Shown: positions 7,705 through 15,690, numbered from the stretch's first letter. The stretch is DNA of 64,000 nucleotides from Candidatus Poribacteria bacterium (GCA_022827185.1 JAJDTM010000055.1:95247-159246); one strand, 5' to 3'. Notes: generated by a model from the sequence alone, not told the origin. Program-made: numbers and translations.

Positions 7705-8100
7705 ATGGACTGGGTTTTTAACACCTTCTCAGAATATCTTGAGAACGACTTCAAAAAACGGATCGGAAATCCGAACCCTACTGTTGCCGATCTTTGGGAA
7801 GCCTTTCAGGTACTCTTTCCCGCGACCTCAGCACAGCTCCTCGTGCAGGAGCCAGTTGGCAATACGGTGCGGTTTAAGGCACTCGCGTTCTATCATGCAG
7901 ACGAAATGGGTCCATTGATTGAAACACCGTTAGAATATCTCAAGCAGAATTTCGGGGGCGGCAAATTCAAAATCAACTTCTATCACGGCATGCAATTCAT
8001 CGCGACAATTAATTTCAAGCCAGAGGGACCTGAAATCTGGCGAGAGCTACCAGAACTGGAAGGGAATCCTACAATTGACGAAACTGTAACAACTGCCTGA
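7705..8100 (+). CDS. Hypothetical protein, 131 aa
   Basis: Not recognised. A soluble, acidic protein without signal peptide or membrane segment. It has a central beta-rich stretch (NTVRFKALAFYHADEMG, then GGKFKINFYHGMQFIATINFKPEG). No ribosome-binding site precedes the ATG, because the heptamer repeat runs to within 12 bp of it; translation might be leaderless or weak, or the start may differ. It sits between the PCP_red-like gene and a HEAT-repeat protein on the same strand. Confidence 0.55.
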   Translation: MDWVFNTFSEYLENDFKKRIGNPNPTVADLWEAFQVLFPATSAQLLVQEPVGNTVRFKALAFYHADEMGPLIETPLEYLKQNFGGGKFKINFYHGMQFIATINFKPEGPEIWRELPELEGNPTIDETVTTA

Positions 8101-8175
8101 AACAGGTGAACGACTTACACGCCAAACACGGCGCAAAAAGGAGCAGGCACACCGTATGTGCCGGAATCAAAGACA

Positions 8176-8616
8176 ATGGATGTGAATCAACAACAGGAAT
8201 TTGGGGAATGCCCCTCGTGTGCAAATGCGAACCTCCGACGGCTCGATGGAAATTCATGGTTCTGCTTGGATTGCGACTGGGATAACCTCACGATTATTCC
8301 GAAAGGCAACGACGAACTCCTCACCTCCCTCCGACATGGCGATGTCCATTCACGGCGGATCGCCGCCCAAGCGTTGATTAATATCGGTGATGCTGACCGA
8401 CACCTCGCCACGATGATGGATACAAACGCACTCCTTGAAGCGTTAGACGATGAGGATGCCGATGTGCGATACTTCATCGCAGTTGCCCTCGGTAAACTCG
8501 AAGCAAGCCTCAGCCTTGGCAAACTCAAGCAGCTTGCCCGAAACGATGCCTCCGCACTTGTACGCGAAGGGGCTAAAACAGCAGTTGAGCAAATAGAATC
8601 ACGCCACTCAGCTTAA
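8176..8616 (+). CDS. Zinc-ribbon / HEAT-repeat protein
   Basis: About 146 residues from ATG 8176. An in-frame GTG at 8158 is possible, but it lies in a hairpin repeat. Four cysteines at about 12, 15, 30 and 33 (CPSC and CLDC) form a zinc ribbon. The rest is two to three HEAT/PBS-type helical repeats: ELLTSLRHGDVHSRRIAAQA, ALLEALDDEDADVRYFIAVA and LKQLARNDASALVREGAKTA. Known: HEAT repeats are protein-interaction scaffolds. No enzyme motif is seen, so an adaptor role is inferred. Confidence 0.7.
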   Translation: MDVNQQQEFGECPSCANANLRRLDGNSWFCLDCDWDNLTIIPKGNDELLTSLRHGDVHSRRIAAQALINIGDADRHLATMMDTNALLEALDDEDADVRYFIAVALGKLEASLSLGKLKQLARNDASALVREGAKTAVEQIESRHSA

Positions 8617-8730
8617 CGCAGAAACTCAACAAATAGACGGATCGGATATAAGGAAATATGAAAGAATGTAGTCCCAAGCAACGCGCCGGGACGGGTATAC
8701 GGAAAGGTGCGTTTTTAATCTAACCCACCT

Positions 8731-8780
8731 AATCGAACCGCAAGGAAATATAAAAAATCGAACCGCAAGGAAAGTTAAAA
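8731..8780 (+). repeat. Direct duplication of a 25-bp leader containing the ribosome-binding site
   Basis: AATCGAACCGCAAGGAAA plus 7 bp occurs twice in direct tandem (8731-8755 and 8756-8780), directly before the ATG at 8783. Both copies contain AAGGAAA, so the gene has a duplicated Shine-Dalgarno region. Confidence 0.75.
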
Positions 8781-8782
8781 GA

Positions 8783-9847
8783 ATGGAAAAAATTCGACTC
8801 GGTTATATCGGCTGTGGATTCATGGCACAGAAGGTCCACATCCCGAATTTTGCAAGCATTCCCGACTGCGAACTCATCGGACTCGCAGAGGTACGTTCCG
8901 AACTCGGAAAAACAGTCCAAACCCGTTTCGGGATCCCCCAACTGTACAGCGACCACAGTGAACTCGCACGAAACGCTGATATTGAAGCGGTCGCCGTATC
9001 CGCCGACTTCGCCTTACAAGGCGAAATAGCGAAAGACCTTCTTTTGGCAGGTAAACACGTCTTCATGGAGAAACCGATGGCTGTTTCCACTGAACAGGCT
9101 GAGGCGATTGTGGCGGCATCGCAGAAGTCCGGCAAGAAGTTGATGGTCGGCTACATGAAACGCTACGATGCGGGGAACGAGATCGTCAAGGCGAAGGTGG
9201 CACAATTCCGAGAGACCGGCGAACTCGGACGCTTGACGTATGCCAGAAATCACGGCTTCGGCGGCGATTGGGTCTGCAACCTTGATACCCACATGGACGG
9301 CACTAACGAACCAAAACCGAGCGCGCCCGTCAAAACCCCGGAATGGATACCTGAGCAGTACCGAGGTTCCTATTTGGGATACCTCCAGCAATACACGCAC
9401 AATATCAATCTCATGCGCTGGTTCCTTGATGCGGGTGACAAAGTCACCGTCAAAGCCGTCGATTTAGATGCAAACGGATACTCCGGGGTTGTCATCTTCG
9501 ATATGGACGGCATCCGTGTCACACTCGAAACTGGACACGTTTCGCACTATCGTTGGGACGAGCATAGCCAAGTCTATTTTGAAAATGGGTGGGTTCACAC
9601 CTGGGCCCCGCCGTTGCTCTTGAAGAACACGCCTGCCGAAGTTGAAATCTATCGCGCTGGCGAAGAACAGGAAATCACGCGCCCAATTCCGAGACCGAGT
9701 TGGACATGGGCATATCACAGAGAAGCAGAATACTTCGTCGCGAACATCCGCAACGATGAACCTTTCCGCTCTTCAGCCGAAGATACGCTCACAGATGTCA
9801 GACTCTTTGAGGACATCTACCGAATTTTCATTGAACAGCAGAAATAG
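8783..9847 (+). CDS. Gfo/Idh/MocA family oxidoreductase
   Basis: 354 residues. The Rossmann motif RLGYIGCGFMAQKVHIP is at the N-terminus and the family Glu-Lys-Pro motif (MEKPMAVS) lies near residue 95. A long C-terminal beta-sheet domain has TQYTHNINLMRWF, which carries the conserved catalytic-region His. AAGGAAAG lies 8-9 bp upstream. Known: members are NAD(P)-dependent oxidoreductases of sugars or cyclitols. The substrate is not inferable. The gene converges on the - strand glycosyltransferase-like gene, with only 20 bp between the stops. Confidence 0.9.
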   Translation: MEKIRLGYIGCGFMAQKVHIPNFASIPDCELIGLAEVRSELGKTVQTRFGIPQLYSDHSELARNADIEAVAVSADFALQGEIAKDLLLAGKHVFMEKPMAVSTEQAEAIVAASQKSGKKLMVGYMKRYDAGNEIVKAKVAQFRETGELGRLTYARNHGFGGDWVCNLDTHMDGTNEPKPSAPVKTPEWIPEQYRGSYLGYLQQYTHNINLMRWFLDAGDKVTVKAVDLDANGYSGVVIFDMDGIRVTLETGHVSHYRWDEHSQVYFENGWVHTWAPPLLLKNTPAEVEIYRAGEEQEITRPIPRPSWTWAYHREAEYFVANIRNDEPFRSSAEDTLTDVRLFEDIYRIFIEQQK

Positions 9848-9867
9848 TTAACTGAAAACTAATAAAA

Positions 9868-12138
9868 CTACTTCCGCATCAAAATTTCCGTCCCGTTGAT
9901 GTCTACCGCGGGTTCATAGTTTTCTTGTAGGTATGCTGCAATCAAAGCGTGTCGTTCCTCAACACGGATACCATCAACAGCATCGAACCAACCCCCTGTT
10001 TTAAAGATCACTAAACGCGTTTTGTCGCGTTCAAGAGCCTCGATAACCTCTTGCTGCATTGAAGGGGTCGATGCGTATGAGACCTGATGGAATCGGGAGA
10101 CGCCGGGTCGATTCGCAAAGAAATAATAAGCACCTTGACTCGTAAAGTCGAAGATCTTTTCCTTCGGTTCAGTGTTTTCCTGAATATAAGCGACGACCTT
10201 TTGAACCTGTTCAACCTGATCGTCCGGGATGTCCACCGCACCTGCACGTACCAATTCCTCCGGGACAATATTTTGGTTAAACGGATTCTGACGCAACCGT
10301 TGCCATTTCTGGTTGAAACCCGCCAACGGATGATGCCGCTCCCCAACGTACCAACAGAATATGACTATCGGAATCAGCACCCACGCTACTTTCAATACAG
10401 CATGCCAAGGTCTCTCACCCCTTAGAGACGATAAACCGACCCGGAACATTCTGACAATACCACCCTCTAACGGAAGTAGACAGAGCAGCCATAAGAAAGT
10501 CGCACCATAAATCAGATGTCCACCGTCTGAACGACCCAACGCTGTCCGGAAGAAGGCAATACCACCGAGGAGTAAGAGAAGCAGTTTCATCGTATTAACC
10601 GAGTTAGTGCCAGAGAGTCTTCGATATGTCAAATAAGCCGCAATAATCAAAAAGATACAGATTGGTAAATACCACCGAAATCCTTCACTAAAGATAAAAG
10701 CGCGCCATCCCTCAGTAGACAATAGCGTCAGTGTTTTTGATAGCGATGGAAAAGCGAGTCCCCACGTTGCGAGTTGGTAGCGACACTGAATATAAGAATT
10801 CCAGAGCGCATCGTCCAAAGCACTGTGGAACAGGAAGTAGAGACCTACTGGCAGAAAGCCTAACAACACCCCACAACTGTAATGGATTAGAGGTAAGGGA
10901 CGTTTCCTTATTTCTATGCCGCTTCGCAACCCATAGATGAGTAAGAACAACCCAATACCCCCTAACGTATAGAGGCCGACTTCAGTGCTGTACCAAAATG
11001 CTAAACTCGTAAAGAGTCCAGCGAAAAGCAACTTCCACGAAAACGCATTTTCCTTTGATGTGCTTTGAGAATGTGTGAGGAAATTCGCTACAAACGCAAA
11101 ACTAATTAAGCCGAGACTGTGCCTTGGGGATACCCAGAACGCCGTTCCAGAGGCAATAACCATACAGATGAAGGCAGTCAAGAATCTGCCGCGAAACACT
11201 TGTAAACCGAGCAGATAGAGCGCGACGTAACCGAGTGGGTCTAATACATCCTCCATTGACCGCACGCCGAACAAAGTCGGTTCAAAAAATAGACTGCCGA
11301 ACCACGCCAAATAAGCATTTTGGAAAAGTCCGTGCTGGACATAGACATCTCGAAACGGCACCCCACCGTGCAACATCTCGTTCAGGGGCGCGAGTCGTTC
11401 ACCTTCGTGAAATAAATCTATGTTACCGTGGATACTCGCTGAATAAGTAAACAGGTAGATAAAAATTGGAAGGATAACGTATTCGAGTCCAATACGTCCA
11501 AACTTTAGGAGTCTATGATCACCGAAAGGAATTTTGCCGTTCTCTTCGTCGGTGGGATTTGATTCATTTTCGCTGGCGAGGTTTGCAACCTCATTTTCGC
11601 TGGCGAGGTTTGCAACCTCGCTTATACTATCACTAGAATTCAACAGCCCCGGAAAATACCGCGCATACAGTAACACCAACTTCAGCAAAACCGACAAACC
11701 TATCGGCAAGACTAAACCTATCAGCACGTTCTGACCGATATAATAGACCTGGAACCAACACAGCCATAACGGTATGGATGCCAATGCATTCGCTTTAAGC
11801 ACACGCGCGATCGGTTGTTCCGTTAACTTCGCACACCAGCGCGAATAGACCCACCATCCGAACCAATATAGACATATTGCGATCGGAATACCGAGCAGTG
11901 CCAGCACATAGAAAAAGTATTCCTGTTGTTTCGGATACGCATTAACACTCAGCCAGCCAACGACACCGGCGTTTGAGTGATATTCAAAAGTGATCTGTTT
12001 TTGGAGGGTTATCCCTAAAGCAACTGCAAGGGAGGCAGCGGAAAAAGTGAGGAGCCCAACGTAGGGCTTAAGTGCAGGGGCTTTGACAACGCGCATGTCC
12101 GGCATAAATTGCTGAAGGTAGACGTGCCAGCGTTGCAT
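9868..12138 (-). CDS. Large polytopic membrane protein, glycosyltransferase-39-like
   Basis: 756 residues with more than ten predicted membrane helices. After a helix near residue 230 comes DLFHEGERLAPLNEMLHGG and then the PFRDVYVQHG loop. This is the first large extracytoplasmic acidic loop expected of GT-C (PMT/ArnT/GT39-like) enzymes, which transfer sugars from lipid-linked donors. A soluble C-terminal part (about 640-756) contains an Asn/Asp-rich region and ends in TEILMRK. Known for the fold: polyprenyl-phosphate sugar donor, periplasmic active site. Acceptor unknown. Residues ~173-191 are a tandem nonapeptide duplication (EVANLASEN twice) created by a dispersed DNA repeat in the coding sequence. 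The start ATG lies in a sequence that is duplicated at 12240. Confidence 0.75.
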   Translation of the reverse strand: MQRWHVYLQQFMPDMRVVKAPALKPYVGLLTFSAASLAVALGITLQKQITFEYHSNAGVVGWLSVNAYPKQQEYFFYVLALLGIPIAICLYWFGWWVYSRWCAKLTEQPIARVLKANALASIPLWLCWFQVYYIGQNVLIGLVLPIGLSVLLKLVLLYARYFPGLLNSSDSISEVANLASENEVANLASENESNPTDEENGKIPFGDHRLLKFGRIGLEYVILPIFIYLFTYSASIHGNIDLFHEGERLAPLNEMLHGGVPFRDVYVQHGLFQNAYLAWFGSLFFEPTLFGVRSMEDVLDPLGYVALYLLGLQVFRGRFLTAFICMVIASGTAFWVSPRHSLGLISFAFVANFLTHSQSTSKENAFSWKLLFAGLFTSLAFWYSTEVGLYTLGGIGLFLLIYGLRSGIEIRKRPLPLIHYSCGVLLGFLPVGLYFLFHSALDDALWNSYIQCRYQLATWGLAFPSLSKTLTLLSTEGWRAFIFSEGFRWYLPICIFLIIAAYLTYRRLSGTNSVNTMKLLLLLLGGIAFFRTALGRSDGGHLIYGATFLWLLCLLPLEGGIVRMFRVGLSSLRGERPWHAVLKVAWVLIPIVIFCWYVGERHHPLAGFNQKWQRLRQNPFNQNIVPEELVRAGAVDIPDDQVEQVQKVVAYIQENTEPKEKIFDFTSQGAYYFFANRPGVSRFHQVSYASTPSMQQEVIEALERDKTRLVIFKTGGWFDAVDGIRVEERHALIAAYLQENYEPAVDINGTEILMRK
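11565..11618. repeat. 27-bp direct repeat with palindromic core inside a coding sequence
   Basis: Two identical 27-bp units lie inside the membrane-protein gene. Each carries the palindromic core GAGGTTTGCAACCTC. The unit length is a multiple of three, so the reading frame survives. The inserted residues lie in a hydrophilic loop. Confidence 0.85.
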
Positions 12139-12280
12139 AGTTCTTGCCTCAATACAAGCACAAACTCACTGTGCTTTTTATAGTGGATTCCAAGTTCCAG
12201 TTCCCCCCTGATAAGGGGGATTAGGGGGGTTAGGGCGGTGTTGAAGGTAGATGTGCCAGCGTTGCATGGTTCTTGTCTCA
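12111..12280. repeat. 41-bp direct duplication of a gene start flanking a CCCCCTGATAAGGGGG repeat
   Basis: 12111-12151 covers codons 1-9 and the leader of the membrane-protein gene. It recurs at 12240-12280 with four mismatches. The 88 bp between hold the CCCCCTGATAAGGGGG-GATT module. The second copy would give only MQRWHIYLQH before diverging. It looks like a duplication associated with repeat insertion. Confidence 0.75.
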
Positions 12281-12284
12281 CTAT

Positions 12285-12749
12285 TTAGATTTCCCCAAGC
12301 GGACCCTCAACCTCAAGAAAATCTCGCGCCGTATCGTTCCACGCGAAAGCCTTCACCGCACGTATCTCAGTGTCGTAAACGGAGATAACCAGATATGTAG
12401 TACCCGGATAAGCGGGTTCATCCCATACCATCGCATCTGCTTTGTCTTTTTCTGAGAAATACGCTTCGTGGTTCGGATGTGAATGGTAGAACGCCTTAAT
12501 CTGCCATTGCTGTGTATCGGCTTCTTTGTGAACAGCGATTAAGTCATCAGGATGAATAACGTAAGCGGTACGCGCATCGCGCGGGTATGTATCTGGATCT
12601 TCCTGATGCAATGCGTTCTGTATATTCCGGCATTTCCGGACAAATTCTTGTGCGTCAGCACGTAAAATAACACCACAACATTCATCAGGAAATTCCGATT
12701 TCGCATGGTCACAAATCTGGCTGAGGGTTTCTGATTGCAAAGTTAACAT
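12285..12749 (-). CDS. JAMM/Mov34 (Mec-type) metallopeptidase
   Basis: 154 residues. The JAMM zinc motif is complete: Glu23 (PDECCG), His89-Ser-His91-Pro, then Ser99 and Asp102 in FSEKDKADA. Length and the short form match bacterial Mec/QbsD-type peptidases. Known: in mycobacteria and pseudomonads such enzymes act on ubiquitin-like sulfur carriers, either releasing cysteine from a carrier-Cys adduct or trimming residues after the Gly-Gly. The carrier gene lies directly upstream on the same strand (12880), followed by cysH and cysK, which strongly supports a role in cysteine synthesis. No clear ribosome-binding site is visible; the upstream 130 bp are two hairpin repeats. Confidence 0.88.
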   Translation of the reverse strand: MLTLQSETLSQICDHAKSEFPDECCGVILRADAQEFVRKCRNIQNALHQEDPDTYPRDARTAYVIHPDDLIAVHKEADTQQWQIKAFYHSHPNHEAYFSEKDKADAMVWDEPAYPGTTYLVISVYDTEIRAVKAFAWNDTARDFLEVEGPLGEI

Positions 12750-12750
12750 T

Positions 12751-12850
12751 GAATAGCAGTCGTCGTAGGGGCGAGGTCACCTCGTCCCTACAAGGTTTTC
12801 AGAATAGCAGCCGTCATAGGGGCGAGGTCACCTCGTCCCTACAAGGTTTC
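12751..12850. repeat. Two tandem copies of the GGGGCGAGGTCACCTCGTCCC hairpin repeat
   Basis: Two ~49-bp units begin at 12751 and 12802. Each contains a hairpin with arms GTAGGGGCGAGG and CCTCGTCCCTAC and a 3-nt centre. Related single copies occur at 30121 and 28158. They lie between the JAMM and sulfur-carrier genes and could fold in the mRNA. Confidence 0.8.
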
Positions 12851-12879
12851 CCATAGTCTATAACCGACAGCAATAACGA

Positions 12880-13167
12880 TTAAGATTGATTACGTCCACC
12901 AGCAATCGCCGGAATAATAGAGATTTCAGCACCGTCTGCGACAGCAGTCGCTTTTCCGTCGAGGAAACGGATGTCTTCATCGTCAAGATAGATATTCACA
13001 AACCGACGGATATTTCCGCCTTCATCACAGAGACGCTCTTTCATCCCCGGATAGTTCGCTTCAAGATTCTCAATAACGCCTTCAATATCGGCACCTTCTG
13101 TCTCAACTTCCGCCATATTTTGCGTCAAACGTCTCAGCGGTGTTGGAATACGGACTATTACAGCCAT
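12880..13167 (-). CDS. MoaD/ThiS-like ubiquitin-fold sulfur carrier with C-terminal extension
   Basis: 95 residues, the usual size for MoaD/ThiS/CysO. Beta-grasp features: an N-terminal RIPTPLRRLTQ strand-turn, the DIEGVIENLEANYPG helix and a C-terminal strand leading to AEISIIPAIAGG. The conserved Gly-Gly is at residues 90-91 but is followed by Arg-Asn-Gln-Ser. In CysO, ThiS and MoaD the Gly-Gly is normally the very C-terminus and is adenylated and thiocarboxylated by an E1-like enzyme. The tail must therefore be removed, and the adjacent JAMM peptidase is the obvious candidate (inference). AAGGAGA lies 12 bp upstream of the ATG. Confidence 0.88.
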   Translation of the reverse strand: MAVIVRIPTPLRRLTQNMAEVETEGADIEGVIENLEANYPGMKERLCDEGGNIRRFVNIYLDDEDIRFLDGKATAVADGAEISIIPAIAGGRNQS

Positions 13168-13189
13168 AGAATATATTTCTCCTTTTTGG

Positions 13190-13315
13190 ATAGCGGTCGG
13201 CTATCGGCTTTCAGCAATTGGCTATCAGTTTCCAGAGATTCCTTGTGGTCGTAACCTATAAAGCAACTCCCACAAGAGCGTAACTGATGGCTGACTGCCG
13301 ATGGCTGATAGCCAT
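13190..13315. repeat. Inverted pair of heptamer-repeat elements
   Basis: The cysH-carrier gap holds two arrays of 7-bp units in opposite orientation: GGCTATC-GGCTTTC-AGCAATT-GGCTATC on the left, and GATGGCT-GACTGCC-GATGGCT-GATAGCC on the right. Between them CCTTGTGG pairs with CCACAAG. The motif AAAGCAACTCCCACAAGAG beside the right array is shared with 7648-7664. The array abuts the cysH stop codon. Confidence 0.65.
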
Positions 13316-14115
13316 TAAATCGAATAATGTAATCCACACTCTTTAGCATTTTCTTCTGCGTCAGCGTTTTCTGATGCAGCGGGCGCATTCTGCCAACGCC
13401 ACCGTCCCGCACGGTTCGGTTCTCCAGGTTTTATAGGCGTTGTACAGATGACGCACCCGATTGATTCATAATAATGACCCTGTGCATCCGCTTCAAGCAA
13501 CGGATTCACAGGAATTTCGTTTTTACGGACAAACTGCCACACTTCATCAGCAGTCCACCGCATCAGTGGACTCACCTTCAGCACAGGGTGTGTCGCCGAT
13601 GAGATAATTTCTGCCTTTCGGAGCTGTTTTCTGGCTTCCGACTGATCACGACGTAGACCCGTTACCCAGACATCCAAGCTTTCCAAAAGCCGTTGCATCG
13701 GGCGGACTTTCCGGATGTTACAACAGTGTTCCTGTTTCGCTTTACTATCGAAAAATAGATATTCACCGTGCTGTGCAACCATCTCCTGAACTTCTTGCGG
13801 GTCAGGCTGAATCTGTTCGATTTCAATGCCATAACGCGATTCCACCTGATTAAGAAAGTCGTATGTCTCTGGGAAAAGTCGCAACGTATCAAGCGTGCAA
13901 ACCCGGAACGGCAATCCGTTTTCAGCCGCCAAGTGGATCAGAACCATACCCGAAAGTTGCCCGCTTGTAACGATCGCAGCGCGCTCTTTGAACCGCTTAA
14001 AAAGAGAGAAGAGGATTTCTTGAGGTGCCTCCGTCAACAAAATTTCCTGACAGAGCGTTTGATCTACTACTGGATACTTCAATATTTCGTCAATTGGCTT
14101 CGCTACAGTTACCAA
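13315..14115 (-). CDS. cysH: Phosphoadenylyl/adenylyl-sulfate reductase family protein (APS-reductase type)
   Basis: 266 residues. The [4Fe-4S] cluster ligands of assimilatory APS reductases are present: Cys131-Cys132 (HCCNIRKVRP) and Cys221-x-x-Cys224 (GCVICTTP). The catalytic Cys260 is in the C-terminal ECGLH motif. The nucleotide loop is SGQLSG, closer to SFGLQS variants than to SGAED. WVTGLRRDQSEAR is the substrate-binding segment. Known: it reduces APS (or PAPS) to sulfite using thioredoxin or glutaredoxin. An in-frame stop lies just upstream, so the start is the TTG at 14115 or a downstream codon; no ATG is available before residue 57. It sits 44 bp after cysK in one operon. Confidence 0.88.
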   Translation of the reverse strand: MVTVAKPIDEILKYPVVDQTLCQEILLTEAPQEILFSLFKRFKERAAIVTSGQLSGMVLIHLAAENGLPFRVCTLDTLRLFPETYDFLNQVESRYGIEIEQIQPDPQEVQEMVAQHGEYLFFDSKAKQEHCCNIRKVRPMQRLLESLDVWVTGLRRDQSEARKQLRKAEIISSATHPVLKVSPLMRWTADEVWQFVRKNEIPVNPLLEADAQGHYYESIGCVICTTPIKPGEPNRAGRWRWQNAPAASENADAEENAKECGLHYSI

Positions 14116-14159
14116 TTCCTTTTAGGACGGCTCGTAGGTTTCCAAACAGTTGGAGCACC

Positions 14160-15110
14160 TTACGGGAGCGTGTCCATAATATCCGATTCGATTTCAAAAT
14201 AACGACTCAAACTAAAATAGCGTTCTCCGGTGTCTGGCAGAATCGTAACAACAGTTTTATCCGGTCCCTGTGCCTTTGCAACCTGTAATGCCGCATAAAC
14301 ATTCGCACCAGACGACATCCCTACTAACAATCCCTCGGCGGTTGAAATGGACTTCATCATTTCATAAGCCTCTTTTTCAGAGACTGTGATTACCTCGTCA
14401 ATAACATCTACATTGAGCACCTCGGGAATCATCCCCGCGCCAAGTCCATCAATCCGAGTAGGCCCCGGTTTACCGCCAGAAAGCACCGCTGAAACGCTCG
14501 GTTCCACAGCAACCACTTTCACATTCGGGCATTCTGCCTTTAAAACCTCTCCAACGCCTGTCAGCGTACCGCCTGTGCCGACCCCTGTAACGAAAAAATC
14601 TATATCCGTACCGATTGCCTTAAGAATTTCAACTGCTGTCGTACGGCGGTGAATTTCGGGATTTGCGGGGTTCGTGAACTGGTTCGGTATATAGTGCCGT
14701 GGGTTCTGCCTGACAATCGCTTCTGCCTCCCAGATCGCACTTGCCATACCACCGTGTTCCGGCGTTAGCACAATTTTCGCACCGAAAGCCGAGAGGAGTT
14801 CATATTTCTCGCTGCTCACGTTCTCTGGCATCGTCAAAACGACAGGGTACCCTCTTGCGATCCCGACGAGGGAGAGTCCCAAACCCGTATTACCAGCGGT
14901 AGGTTCAACGATCGTATCCCCTTTTCTAAGGATACCGCGTTCTTCAGCATCAACAACCATTGCATAGCTAATCCGGTCCTTAATGCTGCCGCCGGGATTA
15001 TAGGCTTCCAGTTTCGCGAAGATAGTCGCATCATCCTTACCAGTCAGCGCATTCAGGCGAATCGTCGGTGTATTCCCGATGAGGTCTGTCAGGTTCTTAG
15101 CGATTTTCAT
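14160..15110 (-). CDS. cysK: Cysteine synthase (PLP-dependent)
   Basis: 316 residues, the standard length. PLP lysine Lys44 lies in NPGGSIKDRI. The substrate loop EPTAGNTG is near residue 70, and the glycine-rich phosphate-binding loop GTGGTLTG lies at about 178. GMSSGAN near residue 270 completes the PLP site. Known: it makes cysteine from O-acetylserine (or O-phosphoserine) and sulfide, or from a thiocarboxylated carrier in CysM-type enzymes. Because the operon also encodes a carrier protein and a JAMM peptidase, the CysM/CysO-like route is plausible. It is the first gene of the operon, 70 bp below a good sigma-70 promoter. Its C-terminus ESDIMDTLP lacks any extra regulatory domain. Confidence 0.93.
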   Translation of the reverse strand: MKIAKNLTDLIGNTPTIRLNALTGKDDATIFAKLEAYNPGGSIKDRISYAMVVDAEERGILRKGDTIVEPTAGNTGLGLSLVGIARGYPVVLTMPENVSSEKYELLSAFGAKIVLTPEHGGMASAIWEAEAIVRQNPRHYIPNQFTNPANPEIHRRTTAVEILKAIGTDIDFFVTGVGTGGTLTGVGEVLKAECPNVKVVAVEPSVSAVLSGGKPGPTRIDGLGAGMIPEVLNVDVIDEVITVSEKEAYEMMKSISTAEGLLVGMSSGANVYAALQVAKAQGPDKTVVTILPDTGERYFSLSRYFEIESDIMDTLP

Positions 15111-15179
15111 TTTTCACCCAAATAACAACGCACCACACCGCTTCCACAACCCTATCTTAAGTTAAAAATTTCACTTTAA

Positions 15180-15208
15180 AGTATACCATACACACTGCAA
15201 AAAGTCAA
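15180..15208 (-). promoter_or_regulatory. Predicted sigma-70 promoter of the cysteine operon
   Basis: On the - strand: TTGACT, 17 bp, TATACT, ending about 70 bp before the cysK start. The rest of the 15111-15358 gap is AT-rich with no gene seen. Confidence 0.7.
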
Positions 15209-15358
15209 ATTATTCACATAAGCATATTTAAAACGATTTTGATCTAAAACCGACTGCCATCTGTGTACCTTGACCCAAAAAACGGACTGGCAGTGTCTAC
15301 CAGCCCGCTGCTATTTCCAACTATTTAAGTGAGATCGACTATAGCAATTTCCGTTATT

Positions 15359-15595
15359 TTATTTCCCATGCGGCCTTAATTGTGAAAACAAGTGATTAAC
15401 GCCACGGCGGAGTCGATGAAAAAAAACATTACGCTGTTGAGGTGGATCCCCTGGGGACTTAGTGGTATCTTCTGGCACGATTGATGCCTCAGCACGTAAA
15501 GCCTTCCACTGCTTTTTCGCGCGTGCCGAAACTTCCTCAGATATACCCTTTTCTTTAAGATAATCCTCGAAATTGCTACCGCGATACTTATTCAT
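15359..15595 (-). CDS. HigA-like antitoxin remnant or small hypothetical protein
   Basis: 78 residues. The N-terminus (MNKYRGSNFEDYLKEKGI, then EEVSARAKKQW) resembles the start of short HigA/XRE antitoxins, which begin M-N-K-x-x-G-S-x-x-D-D-F-L-K-E-E-G-I. The helix-turn-helix expected after residue 30 is missing; instead comes a Pro/Gln-rich linker and a basic helix. Its ATG overlaps the stop of the short toxin-like frame at 15592 (ATGA), the arrangement of higBA operons. It is probably a decayed toxin-antitoxin locus (inference). Confidence 0.5.
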   Translation of the reverse strand: MNKYRGSNFEDYLKEKGISEEVSARAKKQWKALRAEASIVPEDTTKSPGDPPQQRNVFFHRLRRGVNHLFSQLRPHGK

Positions 15596-15690
15596 TTTTT
15601 TTCTCCAAGACCTTCCAACCAGTCTTGAACAGGATCATTTCCTCGGTCTGTACGGAAAAAGACAACGCGAAGTTCTACTTTTGTATTCAT
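15592..15690 (-). pseudogene. Truncated HigB/RelE-like toxin fragment (32 codons)
   Basis: The frame reads MNTKVELRVVFFRTDRG, NDPVQDWLEGLGEKK and then TGA. The segments V-V-F-F-R-T-D-R-G and P-V-x-D-W-L-x-x-L are the N-terminal pattern of HigB-type toxins, which normally run about 100 residues with the catalytic basic residues later. The frame stops at residue 32, directly at the antitoxin ATG, so the catalytic two-thirds is gone. It is too short to be active. Confidence 0.6.

Noticed and set aside
12015..12281. 88-codon - strand frame over the 41-bp duplication
   Set aside because: Its translation simply repeats the duplicated sequence and the CCCCCTGATAAGGGGG module; there is no protein-like signal.
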